Shown here: piece after piece, positions 1 through 8,152 of the stretch
Numbering within the stretch: the first letter of the stretch is position 1
Layout: each line of letters starts with the position of its first letter
Assembly: GCA_038258215.1 (NCBI GenBank)
Contig: JBBSQC010000014.1
Coordinates: 16,040 to 80,039 of the forward strand
Reading direction: 5' to 3'
Source of the DNA: Fodinibacter sp038258215
GTDB lineage: Bacteria > Actinomycetota > Actinomycetes > Actinomycetales > Dermatophilaceae
DNA length: 64,000 bases
Translations under genes and position numbers: made by a program
The notes under the pieces: generated by a model
Seen by the model: the letters and a program-made list of their open reading frames with translations, nothing else
Told to the model about the DNA's origin: nothing
Databases searched by the model: none

Positions 1-479
1 CGTCGCAGCACGGAGAAGACGGCGGCCGCGTCGGTGCTGGAGACCACCGCGCCGACGAGCAGCGACACCTCCCAGGACAAGTCGAGAAACAGGTGGGCCA
101 GGGCTGCGACGGTGACGACGGACACCGCGACCCCGACGGTGGCGAGCACCGCGGCCGGCCCCACGGAGCCCTTGATCCCCGACCACCGGGTCGTGATCCC
201 ACCCTCGACGAGGATGAGCACCAGGGCCGCGTAGCCCAGCACCAGGGTGAGCTGGGCGGAGTCGAAGTCGATCCCGAGCCCGGCCTCGCCCAGGCCCAGC
301 CCGATGGCGAGGTAGATGAGCAGGGACGGGAGTCCGGACCGCACCGAGAGCCGCACCGCGGCGACGGCCACGACGAGCACGAGGCTGCCGACGAACAGGG
401 CTGCGGTGAGGTCGTCGAGGGAGAAGGAACCGGGCGCTGCCTCGCCCCCGCTCAGCGGCAGCGTCCACGTCCGTCCCAC
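1..479 (-). CDS. K+/H+ (CPA1-type) antiporter, 3' part missing
   Basis: This is the N-terminal part of a monovalent cation:proton antiporter of the CPA1/NhaP2 type, which exchanges K+ or Na+ for H+ across the cytoplasmic membrane. Reading the complement from GTG at 479 gives a short N-terminal tail and then hydrophobic helices. Family signatures visible are YLAIGLGLGE, LVEGGITTRW and, near the left edge, SSTDAAAVFS. The GTG is preceded by GAGGA at a 7-base spacing. It is transcribed divergently from the penicillin acylase gene at 526. The gene continues beyond base 1, so the C-terminal cytoplasmic domains cannot be described. Which cation is transported is inferred from family resemblance only. 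Confidence 0.85.
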   Translation of the reverse strand, partial: MGRTWTLPLSGGEAAPGSFSLDDLTAALFVGSLVLVVAVAAVRLSVRSGLPSLLIYLAIGLGLGEAGLGIDFDSAQLTLVLGYAALVLILVEGGITTRWSGIKGSVGPAAVLATVGVAVSVVTVAALAHLFLDLSWEVSLLVGAVVSSTDAAAVFSVLR

Positions 480-513
480 GGCCAGTCCTCGCGTCGTCGG
501 TCCCAGGGTGTCC

Positions 514-519
514 TAGTCT
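514..519 (+). promoter_or_regulatory. -10 box TAGTCT, leaderless promoter
   Basis: TAGTCT ends six bases before the GTG at 526. This is the spacing at which transcription would begin on the start codon itself. There is no Shine-Dalgarno sequence, which supports a leaderless message for the acylase gene. Confidence 0.6.
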
Positions 520-525
520 CGCAGG

Positions 526-3222
526 GTGAGTCGTGCCACTGTCATTCGTCGCGCCCTTTTGGGACTCCTGGCCGTCGTGGTCGTCGTCGCCCTCGTGGGG
601 GGCGTCGTCGTCGTGACGGCGATGCGCGACTCCCTCCCACGCACCTCGGGCCAGGCCCGCCTGCCGGGGCTTCAGGCCGACGTCAGCGTCCTGCGCGACG
701 AGAGCGGCATCCCGCACATCTATGGCGACAGCATCACGGACCTGGCGCGGGCCCAGGGCTACGTGCACGCCCAGGAGCGGTTCTTCGAGATGGACCTGCG
801 GCGGCACATCACCGCCGGGCGTCTCGCCGAGCTCGTCGGTGAGCCCGGAGTGGAGTCCGACAAGGTGATCCGCACCATGGGGTGGCGCAAGGTCGCCGAG
901 GAGGAGCTGCCGACGCTCAAGCCGGAGACCCGCCAGGCGCTCCAGGCCTACGCCGACGGCGTGAACACCTACCTCCGGGGACGCAGCCCGCGAGAGGTGT
1001 CGCTGGAGTACACGGTGCTCGGCCTCCAGCTGCCCCTGGCCGACATCGAGGACTGGACCCCGGTCGACAGCCTGTCCTGGCTCAAGGCCATGGCCTGGGA
1101 CCTGCGCGGAGACTACGACGACGAGCTCGCCCGGGCCCGCCTCAGCGGCCGCCTCTCCACCAAGCAGATCGCCGAGATCTATCCGGCCTACGACTCCTCG
1201 GCCCACCCGCCGATCCTCTCCCGCAGCGACTGGACCCCCGACCCGCTCGACCGGTTCGGGAAGGCTGCCACCCCCACCGGCTCGGCAGCATCGACCGCGT
1301 CGACCGGGGCGGTCGCCCCCGTTGGCACGGACCAGCCGGCCGGCGGGGCGGACCTGGCGGCGCTCACCAGCGACCCTGCGGATGCCGCGTACGCCGCGGT
1401 TCAGAACGCCCTCGCGGCCGTTCCCGAGCTCGTCGGGCGCGGAGACGGTGTGGGATCGAACTCGTGGGTCGTGTCGGGGTCGCGCACGACCACCGGCAAG
1501 CCGCTGCTCGCCAACGATCCGCACCTCGGTGTCAGCCAGCCCGGGATCTGGATCCAGAACAGCCTGCACTGCCGCACCGTCTCCCCGGCCTGCCCGCTCG
1601 ACGTGAGCGGGTTCTCCTTCGCCGGCGTCCCCGGCGTGGTCATCGGGCACAACGCCGACATCGCCTGGGGGTTCACCAACCTCGGCCCCGACGTCAGCGA
1701 CTTCTACCTCGAGCGCGTGGTGGACCAGACCTACCTGCGCGACGGGGCGTGGCAGCCCCTGGCCACCCGCGAGGAGGTGATCAAGGTCGCCGGTCAGCAG
1801 GACGAGAAGATCACGGTGCGCTCCACGGTCCACGGCCCCGTGATGTCCGACGTCCTGGAGCCCGTCGCCGACGCCGGTGCCCGAGCGCCCACGGAGGTCG
1901 AGGGGGACGAGAACGACCGGTACGCCGTGTCACTGGCCTGGACCGGGCTGCTCCCGGGGAAGACCGCCGACGCGATCCTCGACCTCGACAAGGCCACGAA
2001 CTTCGAACAGTTCCGCGAGGCCGCGCGGTCCTTCGCGGTGCCCGCCCAGAACCTGGTCTACGCCGACCGTGAGGGTCACATCGGCTACCAGGCGCCCGGT
2101 CAGGTGCCGGTGCGGCGGGCGGCGCTGCCGAAGTCGGTGCCCGGCTACTGGCCCGCGCCCGGCTGGAGCTCGGCCTACGACTGGAAGGGGTTCGTGGACT
2201 TCGAGGAGATGCCGTGGGTGCTGGACCCCAAGAGCGGCGTCATCGTGGCGGCCAACCAGCAGGTGACCGAGAGCGACATCCCGTTCCTCACCACCGAGTG
2301 GGACGAGGGGTGGCGCTCGACCCGGATCGGGGAACGGCTGGCCGCGGTGGACCGGGTGCGGCCCGAGGACATGGCCGAGATCCAGATGGACGACCAGAAC
2401 GCCTTCGCCAAGGTACTCGTGCCGACGCTGCTCGGCGTGCCGCTGAACGCACCCGAGTCCGATCGGTCCACCAAGGACCTCTTCGACTTCACCAACGAGG
2501 CCCGCGAGCTGATGCGGGACTGGGACTACACGACCCCCGCCGGTGACTCGCCGCAGGGGGCGCCGGCCGCCTACTACAACGCCGTGTGGCGCAACCTGCT
2601 CGAGCTGCTCTTCGACGACGAGCTCCCGACGGAGCTCAGGGCCGACGGCGGCGCGAGGTGGCGGGCCGCGGTCCAGCAGCTGCTCAGCGAGCCGGACAGC
2701 GCGTGGTGGGACAACAAGCTCACCCCCAACATCACCGAGGGCAAGGACGAGATCCTCCGCCAGGCGCTCGTCGAGGCCCGGCTCGAGCTCACCAAGGAGC
2801 TGGGCAAGGACCCCGACGGCTGGCAGTGGGGGAAGCTGCACCGGCTCCAGCTCGACCACAAGGTGCTCGGCGGGGAGGACTCCCCGGGGATCGTGCGGTG
2901 GCTCTTCAACGACGGACCCCACGACATGCCGGGGGACTCGGCCGTCGTCAACGCCAACGGCTGGGACGCCAGCGAGGGCTACGAGGTCGACTGGGCCCCG
3001 TCGATGCGCATGGTGGTGGACCTCTCCGACCTCGACGCCTCGACATGGATCAACCAGACCGGGGTGAGCGGGCACCCGATGGACGACCACTACACCGACC
3101 AGGTCGGGGACTGGGTCGCCGGTCGTCAACGGGCGTGGCCCTTCACCGAGCAGGCGGTGCGCGACACCGACCCGGACGTGCTGACCCTGCGCCCGGAGGA
3201 CCAGGCGAACGCCGCGCCCTAG
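526..3222 (+). CDS. Penicillin acylase family protein (Ntn hydrolase)
   Basis: An 898-residue Ntn hydrolase of the penicillin/cephalosporin/AHL acylase family, which hydrolyses amide bonds of acylated small molecules. An N-terminal hydrophobic helix (about residues 8-32) acts as signal or anchor, so the enzyme works outside the membrane. The alpha-chain signature (RDESGIPHIYG, AQGYVHAQERFFEMD) lies at about residues 57-95. An Ala/Thr/Gly-rich linker lies near 250-275. The beta chain should begin at Ser311 in GSNSWVV, the expected self-cleavage site and nucleophile. A large beta domain with LANDPHL follows. Length is normal for actinobacterial members. Natural substrates (beta-lactam, quorum signal or other) cannot be read from sequence. 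GTG 526 was chosen for the leaderless -10 box. Confidence 0.92.
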   Translation: MSRATVIRRALLGLLAVVVVVALVGGVVVVTAMRDSLPRTSGQARLPGLQADVSVLRDESGIPHIYGDSITDLARAQGYVHAQERFFEMDLRRHITAGRLAELVGEPGVESDKVIRTMGWRKVAEEELPTLKPETRQALQAYADGVNTYLRGRSPREVSLEYTVLGLQLPLADIEDWTPVDSLSWLKAMAWDLRGDYDDELARARLSGRLSTKQIAEIYPAYDSSAHPPILSRSDWTPDPLDRFGKAATPTGSAASTASTGAVAPVGTDQPAGGADLAALTSDPADAAYAAVQNALAAVPELVGRGDGVGSNSWVVSGSRTTTGKPLLANDPHLGVSQPGIWIQNSLHCRTVSPACPLDVSGFSFAGVPGVVIGHNADIAWGFTNLGPDVSDFYLERVVDQTYLRDGAWQPLATREEVIKVAGQQDEKITVRSTVHGPVMSDVLEPVADAGARAPTEVEGDENDRYAVSLAWTGLLPGKTADAILDLDKATNFEQFREAARSFAVPAQNLVYADREGHIGYQAPGQVPVRRAALPKSVPGYWPAPGWSSAYDWKGFVDFEEMPWVLDPKSGVIVAANQQVTESDIPFLTTEWDEGWRSTRIGERLAAVDRVRPEDMAEIQMDDQNAFAKVLVPTLLGVPLNAPESDRSTKDLFDFTNEARELMRDWDYTTPAGDSPQGAPAAYYNAVWRNLLELLFDDELPTELRADGGARWRAAVQQLLSEPDSAWWDNKLTPNITEGKDEILRQALVEARLELTKELGKDPDGWQWGKLHRLQLDHKVLGGEDSPGIVRWLFNDGPHDMPGDSAVVNANGWDASEGYEVDWAPSMRMVVDLSDLDASTWINQTGVSGHPMDDHYTDQVGDWVAGRQRAWPFTEQAVRDTDPDVLTLRPEDQANAAP

Positions 3223-3240
3223 CCGGGCCTCACACCCGGC
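3222..3240. terminator. Small hairpin between convergent genes
   Basis: GCCGGG, a 7-base loop, then CCCGGC lies just after the acylase stop and before the end of the cyclo-ligase gene. There is no T-run. It could act as a weak bidirectional terminator. Confidence 0.4.
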
Positions 3241-3249
3241 CGAGAACCG

Positions 3250-3819
3250 TCACGAGCCGGGTCGCCCGCGCAGGTCGTGCAACCCGTCCGAGGTGAGCAC
3301 GAGGTCGACCACCACGTCGTGCGGCTCGCGCGGAAGGGGATCGGACCCGAGCTCGCCCGGGTGCAGAAGCACCACCACCGGCACGCCGGGCCGTCGGCGG
3401 GGGAGGGCCTTGTCGTAGCAGCCGCCCCCCTGGCCCATCCGCGTTCCCCACGGGTCGACCGCCAGGCCGGGCGCGAGGACGAGGTCGGCGGAGGCGATGG
3501 CGTCCTTGCCGAGCCGTGCCGCCGAGGGGTCGCGCGAGTCGTGCCAGTCGAGGTCCAGGTCGGGCTCGGTGACCGGGAGCAGCACCCGGATGCCGCGCGC
3601 CTCCAGCCGCGCGTTGAGCTCGGCGGTGGGCGGCTCGCCGGGCACCGCGGCATACGACGTCACGACCGAACCGGGCGAGAGGCCGAAGGCGTCCACGAGC
3701 TCGTCGACCCGGTGCACCAGATCCCGGGCATCCGCCGTGACCTCGCGGCCGGAGGCCAGCGAGCGGCGCCGAGCACGGAGCGCCGAACGCACCTGCTTCT
3801 TCGTCGGATCGGTGGGCAC
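3250..3819 (-). CDS. 5-formyltetrahydrofolate cyclo-ligase
   Basis: A 189-residue enzyme that converts 5-formyl-THF to 5,10-methenyl-THF with ATP hydrolysis, salvaging a storage folate in the cytoplasm. The family pattern is clear: N-terminal KKQVRSALRARR, the central YAAVPGEPPT segment, and the C-terminal GQGGGCYDKAL loop, the counterpart of the usual GxGxGYYD phosphate-binding motif. GTG 3819 was preferred to upstream starts because TACGAT lies exactly six bases before it. It is divergent from the UGPase gene with only 23 bases between the two start codons. The same divergent pair occurs in M. tuberculosis (Rv0992c/Rv0993). Confidence 0.9.
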   Translation of the reverse strand: MPTDPTKKQVRSALRARRRSLASGREVTADARDLVHRVDELVDAFGLSPGSVVTSYAAVPGEPPTAELNARLEARGIRVLLPVTEPDLDLDWHDSRDPSAARLGKDAIASADLVLAPGLAVDPWGTRMGQGGGCYDKALPRRRPGVPVVVLLHPGELGSDPLPREPHDVVVDLVLTSDGLHDLRGRPGS

Positions 3820-3825
3820 CCCAGC

Positions 3826-3831
3826 ATCGTA
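3826..3831 (-). promoter_or_regulatory. -10 box TACGAT for the cyclo-ligase gene
   Basis: On the complement TACGAT is followed by six bases and GTG 3819, as in leaderless promoters. It overlaps the opposing -10 box at 3830-3835 by two bases. Confidence 0.6.
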
Positions 3832-3835
3832 GGGT
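3830..3835 (+). promoter_or_regulatory. -10 box TAGGGT for the UGPase operon
   Basis: TAGGGT is followed by seven bases and ATG 3843. This favours ATG 3843 over the in-frame GTG at 3834, which would fall inside the -10 box. Confidence 0.6.
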
Positions 3836-3842
3836 GGCCACC

Positions 3843-5225
3843 ATGACCGATGACGGGCTGAGGGCCGCGACCGACAAGATGCGTACGGCGGGGGTGTCCG
3901 ACCTGGCCATCGACGTCTTCGCGGGCTTCCACGCCCAGCTGAGGTCCGACGCCACCGGGACGATCCCGGAGGCCGACATCGCACCGCTCGTCGAGGTGCC
4001 CCGGCTGGAGGACGTGGCGGGCTCGGACGCCGAGGTCCGGTCCGCTCTCGGGCACACCGTCGTCATCAAGCTCAACGGCGGCCTGGGCACGGGCATGGGC
4101 ATCCGCGGCCCGAAGACCGCTCTCGAGGTGCGCGAGGGACTCACCTTCCTCGACGTCATCGCCCGGCAGGTCCTGGGCCTGCGCCGACGGCACGACGTGG
4201 GCACCCCGCTGCTCATGATGAACTCCTTCCGGACCCGCGAGGAGACCCTGGAGATCCTCGGCCGGCACGACGGCCTCGAGGTGGACGGACTGCCGGTGGA
4301 CTTCCTCCAGAGCATGGAGCCCAAGCTCCGGGCCGACGACCTCTCCCCGGTCAGCTGGGCGCAGGACCCGGAGCTCGAGTGGTGCCCACCGGGCCACGGC
4401 GACATCTACGTCGCCCTGCGCACGACCGGGCTCCTCGACGCCCTGCGGGAGCGCGGCATCCGTCACGCCTTCCTCTCCAACGCCGACAACCTCGGTGCCA
4501 CCTGTGACGGAGCCGTTCCCGCGTGGATGACCCGCGAGGGCATCCCCTACGTCGCCGAGGTCAGCGCCCGCACCCGCAACGACCGCAAGGGCGGCCACCT
4601 CGCCGTGCGCCACGCCGACGACCGCCTCGTGCTGCGCGACAGCGCGATGGTCGAGCCCGGCGAGGACCACTACTTCCAGGACGTCGAGCGGCACCCGTGG
4701 TTCCACACCAACAACATCTGGGTGGACCTCGACGTGCTCGCCGCCCGCCTCGACGACCGTGACGGCGTCCTCGGCCTGCCCATCATCATCAACCGCAAGC
4801 CCGTCGACCCGACCCGCCCCGACTCCACGCCCGTGATCCAGGTCGAGTCCGCGATGGGTGCGGCCATCGAGCTGTTCGACGGGTCGAGGGCGCTCGCGGT
4901 GGACCGCAGCCGGTTCCGGCCGGTGAAGACCACCAACGAGCTGTTGCTCCTGCGGTCCGACCTCTACCGCATCACCGACGAGGGCCTCGTCGAGTCGACC
5001 ATCTCGCACGCCGAGCCCTTCGTCGACCTCTCTCCCACCTACCGGTTCGTCGACGACTTCGACGCGCGGTTCCCGGCGGGAGTGCCCTCCATCCGGCGCA
5101 GCTCCAGCCTGCGCGTCGAGGGCGACACGACCTTCGGCGCCGACGTCGTGTGCCTGGGTGACGTGCGCCTGGGCCCCGACGTCGAGTCCGTCCCCGACGG
5201 GGCCGTCCTGGAGGGGATCAGCTGA
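3843..5225 (+). CDS. UTP--glucose-1-phosphate uridylyltransferase, UDPGP family
   Basis: A 460-residue enzyme making UDP-glucose from UTP and glucose-1-phosphate, for glycan and cell-envelope synthesis. It belongs to the eukaryotic-type UDPGP family rather than the short bacterial GalU family. KLNGGLGTGMG (from Lys76) is the nucleotide-binding loop. NSFRTREETL, the CPPGHGDIY segment and SNADNLGAT are the other family blocks, and the C-terminus carries a left-handed beta-helix-like end. Its stop shares one base with the moeA start (TGATG), so the two are translationally coupled. It occupies the place held by galU in the mycobacterial version of this locus. Confidence 0.92.
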   Translation: MTDDGLRAATDKMRTAGVSDLAIDVFAGFHAQLRSDATGTIPEADIAPLVEVPRLEDVAGSDAEVRSALGHTVVIKLNGGLGTGMGIRGPKTALEVREGLTFLDVIARQVLGLRRRHDVGTPLLMMNSFRTREETLEILGRHDGLEVDGLPVDFLQSMEPKLRADDLSPVSWAQDPELEWCPPGHGDIYVALRTTGLLDALRERGIRHAFLSNADNLGATCDGAVPAWMTREGIPYVAEVSARTRNDRKGGHLAVRHADDRLVLRDSAMVEPGEDHYFQDVERHPWFHTNNIWVDLDVLAARLDDRDGVLGLPIIINRKPVDPTRPDSTPVIQVESAMGAAIELFDGSRALAVDRSRFRPVKTTNELLLLRSDLYRITDEGLVESTISHAEPFVDLSPTYRFVDDFDARFPAGVPSIRRSSSLRVEGDTTFGADVVCLGDVRLGPDVESVPDGAVLEGIS

Positions 5226-6445
5226 TGCGGTCCGTCGCCGAGCACCGCGACGCCGTGCTGACGTTGGTGCACCCCCTGCCGGGTGTCGCGACGCCGGTGG
5301 GTGACGCCCTGGGCCTGGTGCTGGCCGCCGACGTCGTGGCCGCCGTCGACCTCCCGGGCTTCGACAACTCCGCGATGGACGGGTATGCCGTGCGCGCGGC
5401 GGACCTCGTGGCTGCGTCTCCCGAGTCGCCCGTGAGCCTTCCGGTCGACGGGGACATCGCCGCGGGTGACACGACCGCTCACGTGCTCGCCCCCGGTCGC
5501 GTCCTGCGCATCATGACCGGGGCGCCCCTCCCGGACGGTGCGGATGCCGTGGTGCCCGTGGAGCGCACCGACGGTGGCGCCCAGGTCGTCGCCATCTCGC
5601 TCGCGCCCGAGGCCGGTCGTCACCTACGTCACCGGGGGGAGGACATCCGGGAGGGCTCGGTCGTGCTGCGGGCGGGGGTGCGGCTCGGGCCGGGGCACCT
5701 CGCGCTCGTCGCGGCGAGCAACGTCGCGCAGGTCGTCGTCCACCCGCGCCCCAGGGTCCTGGTGGTCTCCACGGGCGACGAGCTCGTCCCGCCCGGCTCC
5801 ACGCTCGAGCACGGGCAGATCGTCGACTCCAACCACGTCATGCTCTGCGCGCTGGTCGAGGCGGCGGGTGCGGAGGTCGCCGCGTCGGCCCACCTGCGCG
5901 ACGACCCCACGGTCATGCGGGCCCTGCTCGCGGACCTGCCCGGTGACCCCGACCTCGTGCTCACCAGCGGCGGGGTGTCGATGGGGGTCTACGACACCGT
6001 CAAGGAGGTGCTCACGGCCGATGGCGGGGTGGACTTCGTCAAGGTTGCGATGCGCCCCGGGATGCCTCAGGGCTGTGGCGTGGTCGGTCCAGGGAGGACC
6101 CCGATCGTCACGCTCCCCGGCAACCCGGTGAGCTCGTTCGTCTCCTTCCACGTCTTCGTCCTCCCCGCGCTGCGGGCGCTCGCGGGCCTCGACCCGGCAT
6201 CCGACGGGTCGTTCGAGTCGGTCGCCGCCACCTCCTGGTCGGCGGCATCGGGCAAGGTGGAGATGACCAGGGTGCTCGAGGACGCCGGCACCGTCCGCCC
6301 GTCCGGCGGCCAGGGGTCGCACGTCCTCGGCGCGCTCTCCCGCGCCACCGCCCTGGCCGTGGTGCCTGCCGAGGTCGATGAGGTGCGCGAGGGTGACAGG
6401 GTGCGGTGCATCCCGCTCGTGGGGCAGGATCGACCTCGTGGGTGA
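5225..6445 (+). CDS. moeA: Molybdopterin molybdotransferase MoeA
   Basis: A 406-residue MoeA/gephyrin-E-type protein that inserts molybdate into adenylylated molybdopterin, the last common step of Moco synthesis. Visible blocks are DNSAMDGYAVRA (about residue 40), the EDIR segment with the RHRGEDIR loop, STGDELVPPG, TSGGVSMGVYD and the LPGNPVSSFVSF active-site loop. Length is typical. It overlaps the UGPase stop by one base and its own 3' end overlaps moaC by eight bases, so the run is one operon. The product should serve the molybdenum hydroxylase encoded at 41-45 kb. Confidence 0.94.
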   Translation: MRSVAEHRDAVLTLVHPLPGVATPVGDALGLVLAADVVAAVDLPGFDNSAMDGYAVRAADLVAASPESPVSLPVDGDIAAGDTTAHVLAPGRVLRIMTGAPLPDGADAVVPVERTDGGAQVVAISLAPEAGRHLRHRGEDIREGSVVLRAGVRLGPGHLALVAASNVAQVVVHPRPRVLVVSTGDELVPPGSTLEHGQIVDSNHVMLCALVEAAGAEVAASAHLRDDPTVMRALLADLPGDPDLVLTSGGVSMGVYDTVKEVLTADGGVDFVKVAMRPGMPQGCGVVGPGRTPIVTLPGNPVSSFVSFHVFVLPALRALAGLDPASDGSFESVAATSWSAASGKVEMTRVLEDAGTVRPSGGQGSHVLGALSRATALAVVPAEVDEVREGDRVRCIPLVGQDRPRG

Positions 6446-6932
6446 GGCGACCGGGCCGGGCGGGCTGACGCACGTGCGTGCCGACGGCAGCGCGCACATG
6501 GTCGACGTGTCGGGCAAGGCCGTCACGGCGCGGCAGGCGAGCGCCGCGGGTCGGGTGCTCCTCTCTGGCCCGGCGGTCGCTGCCCTGCGCGGTGGCGGGG
6601 TTCCCAAGGGCGACGCCCTCGCGGTGGCGCGCGTCGCCGGCATCCAGGCCGTCAAGCGCACCCCGGAGCTCATCCCGCTGGCCCACCCGGTGGCCGTGCA
6701 CGCCGTCGAGGTGGACCTCGAGGTGGTCGACGCCGGCGTCGAGATCTCGGCCACCGTGCGCACCGCCGACCGCACCGGCATCGAGATGGAGGCGCTGACG
6801 GCGGTGGCGGTGGCGGCTCTGGCCCTCATCGACATGGTCAAGGCGGTCGATCGCCATGCCCGCGTCATGGACGTGCGGGTGACCGCGAAGTCGGGTGGTC
6901 GCTCGGGTGACTGGCGCGAGGAGGCGTCGTGA
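6438..6932 (+). CDS. moaC: Cyclic pyranopterin monophosphate synthase MoaC
   Basis: A 164-residue enzyme that converts the MoaA product (3',8-cyclo-dihydro-GTP) to cyclic pyranopterin monophosphate, the first stable Moco precursor. Family blocks are LTHV near the start, AHMVDVSGK, KGDALAVARVAGI, KRTPELIPLAHP, and the strongly conserved RTGIEMEALTAV. The start is GTG 6438, which has AGGA nine bases upstream and lies inside the moeA 3' end. An earlier in-frame ATG (6378) would add 20 residues unlike the family. moaA is not in this window. Confidence 0.93.
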   Translation: MGEATGPGGLTHVRADGSAHMVDVSGKAVTARQASAAGRVLLSGPAVAALRGGGVPKGDALAVARVAGIQAVKRTPELIPLAHPVAVHAVEVDLEVVDAGVEISATVRTADRTGIEMEALTAVAVAALALIDMVKAVDRHARVMDVRVTAKSGGRSGDWREEAS

Positions 6933-7420
6933 CCGCTCCGCTCCAGGGCCGCACCGCCCGCGTCGTCACCTGCTCGACCCGCGCAGCGGCCGGCGTCTAC
7001 CCCGACCGGGGGGGCGCACTGCTGGTGGAGACCCTGCGGGGCTGGGGGTGCTCGGTCCCCGATGCCGCGGTGGTTCCCGACGGACCCGAGGTCGCGGCGG
7101 CAATCCGCGCTGCCGTCGACGCCGCACCGGACCTCGTGCTCACCACCGGCGGCACCGGGCTCACGCCGGGCGACGGCACCCCGGAGGCGACGATGCCGCT
7201 GTTGGACCGAGCCGTTCCGGGCATCGCCGAGGCGATCCGGGCGCAGGGCGTCGCGGCCGGCATCCCCACCGCGATGCTCTCGCGGGGGGTGTCGGGCCTC
7301 GCCGGGCGCACGCTGGTCGTCAACCTGCCCGGCTCGACCGGCGGGGTGCGAGATGCCCTCGCGGTCCTGGCCGACGTGCTCCCGCACGCCTTGAGCCAGG
7401 TGCAGGGAGGCGACCACTGA
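6929..7420 (+). CDS. MogA/MoaB-family molybdopterin adenylyltransferase
   Basis: A 163-residue MoCF-biosynthesis domain protein. MogA members adenylylate molybdopterin to prepare it for MoeA. The diagnostic loop TTGGTGLTPGDGTPEAT is present at about residues 71-87, and NLPGSTGGVRDAL near the C-terminus is the second family block. The start overlaps the moaC stop by four bases (GTGA), so it is translationally coupled. MogA and MoaB cannot be told apart with confidence by eye. Actinobacterial proteins in this position are usually named MoaB or MogA. Confidence 0.9.
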   Translation: MTAPLQGRTARVVTCSTRAAAGVYPDRGGALLVETLRGWGCSVPDAAVVPDGPEVAAAIRAAVDAAPDLVLTTGGTGLTPGDGTPEATMPLLDRAVPGIAEAIRAQGVAAGIPTAMLSRGVSGLAGRTLVVNLPGSTGGVRDALAVLADVLPHALSQVQGGDH

Positions 7421-8133
7421 TGTGGCGGGCCTGGCGACATCGACGCCGCGTGGCGGCGGGCGAGTCCGGGCTCGGACCACTGTGGCGCTGGCCGCTGCGC
7501 CTGGAGGGCGAGACCCCCGCCGGCCTCCCGGTGGTGCTGCGCTCCCTGGTGGTGGAGGACGCACCGGTGTTCCACTCGGTGCGCCGGGCGAACGCGACGT
7601 GGCTCGAGCCGTGGGACGCGACCTCACCGGACCCGGACGCCCCGGCACGCAGCTTCGAGGAGCTCGTGGGGCAGTACGACGCCGATGCGCGCGCCGGGCG
7701 GGCGCTGCCTCTCGGGATCGAGGTCGACGGCCGGCTCGTGGGACAGGTGTCATTCGGCTCGATCGTGCTCGGGTCGTTCCGGTCGTGCTTCGTGGGGTAC
7801 TGGGTGAGCCGCTCGGTCGCGGGTCGGGAGGTGGTGCCCGCAGCGGTGGCCCTGGGCGGTGACCACCTGATCGCCGCGTTGTCCCTGCACCGCATCGAGG
7901 TCAACATCCGACCGGAGAACACCGCGAGCCTCGCGGTGGTGCGGAAGCTGGGCTTCCGGAGCGAGGGTCTGCGACCCCACTACCTGCACATCGACGCTGC
8001 GTGGCGGGACCATCAGTCGTTCGCGCTGACCGAGGAGGACCTTGCCGGCCAGACCCTGATGGAACGGCTGAAACAGTCGTCACAGCAGTCACTTTCGCGA
8101 CACACCGGCGGGGGTCCGGCACCGACCGGCTGA
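7420..8133 (+). CDS. rimJ: GNAT family N-acetyltransferase, RimJ/RimL type
   Basis: A 237-residue acetyltransferase of the RimJ/RimL group, which acetylates N-terminal amino groups of ribosomal or other proteins with acetyl-CoA. VVLRSLVVEDAP opens the domain. The acetyl-CoA-binding strand and helix are at VGYWVSRSVAGREV, and HRIEVNIRPENTASLAVVRKLGF is the classic C-terminal GNAT block. The ATG overlaps the previous stop (TGATG). The same gene follows moeA in M. tuberculosis (Rv0995). The substrate is not known from sequence. An upstream extension to 6895 was rejected because it lies in another frame of moaC/mog. Confidence 0.9.
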   Translation: MWRAWRHRRRVAAGESGLGPLWRWPLRLEGETPAGLPVVLRSLVVEDAPVFHSVRRANATWLEPWDATSPDPDAPARSFEELVGQYDADARAGRALPLGIEVDGRLVGQVSFGSIVLGSFRSCFVGYWVSRSVAGREVVPAAVALGGDHLIAALSLHRIEVNIRPENTASLAVVRKLGFRSEGLRPHYLHIDAAWRDHQSFALTEEDLAGQTLMERLKQSSQQSLSRHTGGGPAPTG

Positions 8134-8140
8134 CCCCGCC

Positions 8141-8146
8141 TACGGT
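8141..8146 (+). promoter_or_regulatory. -10 box TACGGT, leaderless promoter
   Basis: TACGGT, six bases, then GTG 8153. It gives the last gene of the block its own leaderless promoter within the short gap after rimJ. Confidence 0.6.
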
Positions 8147-8152
8147 CGGAGC

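Noticed and set aside
1930..3129. Long antisense open frame (about 400 codons) opposite the acylase gene
   Set aside because: It mirrors the high-GC codon pattern of the sense gene, has no family resemblance, no ribosome-binding site and low-complexity Val/Gly/His composition. The same applies to long antisense frames over ppsA (11678-14293), moeA (5624-7753), the helicase (25424-27901) and sdhA (31084-33222).
3834..3842. GTG 3834 as the start of the UDP-glucose pyrophosphorylase
   Set aside because: It lies inside the -10 box TAGGGT. ATG 3843 has the seven-base spacing expected for leaderless initiation.
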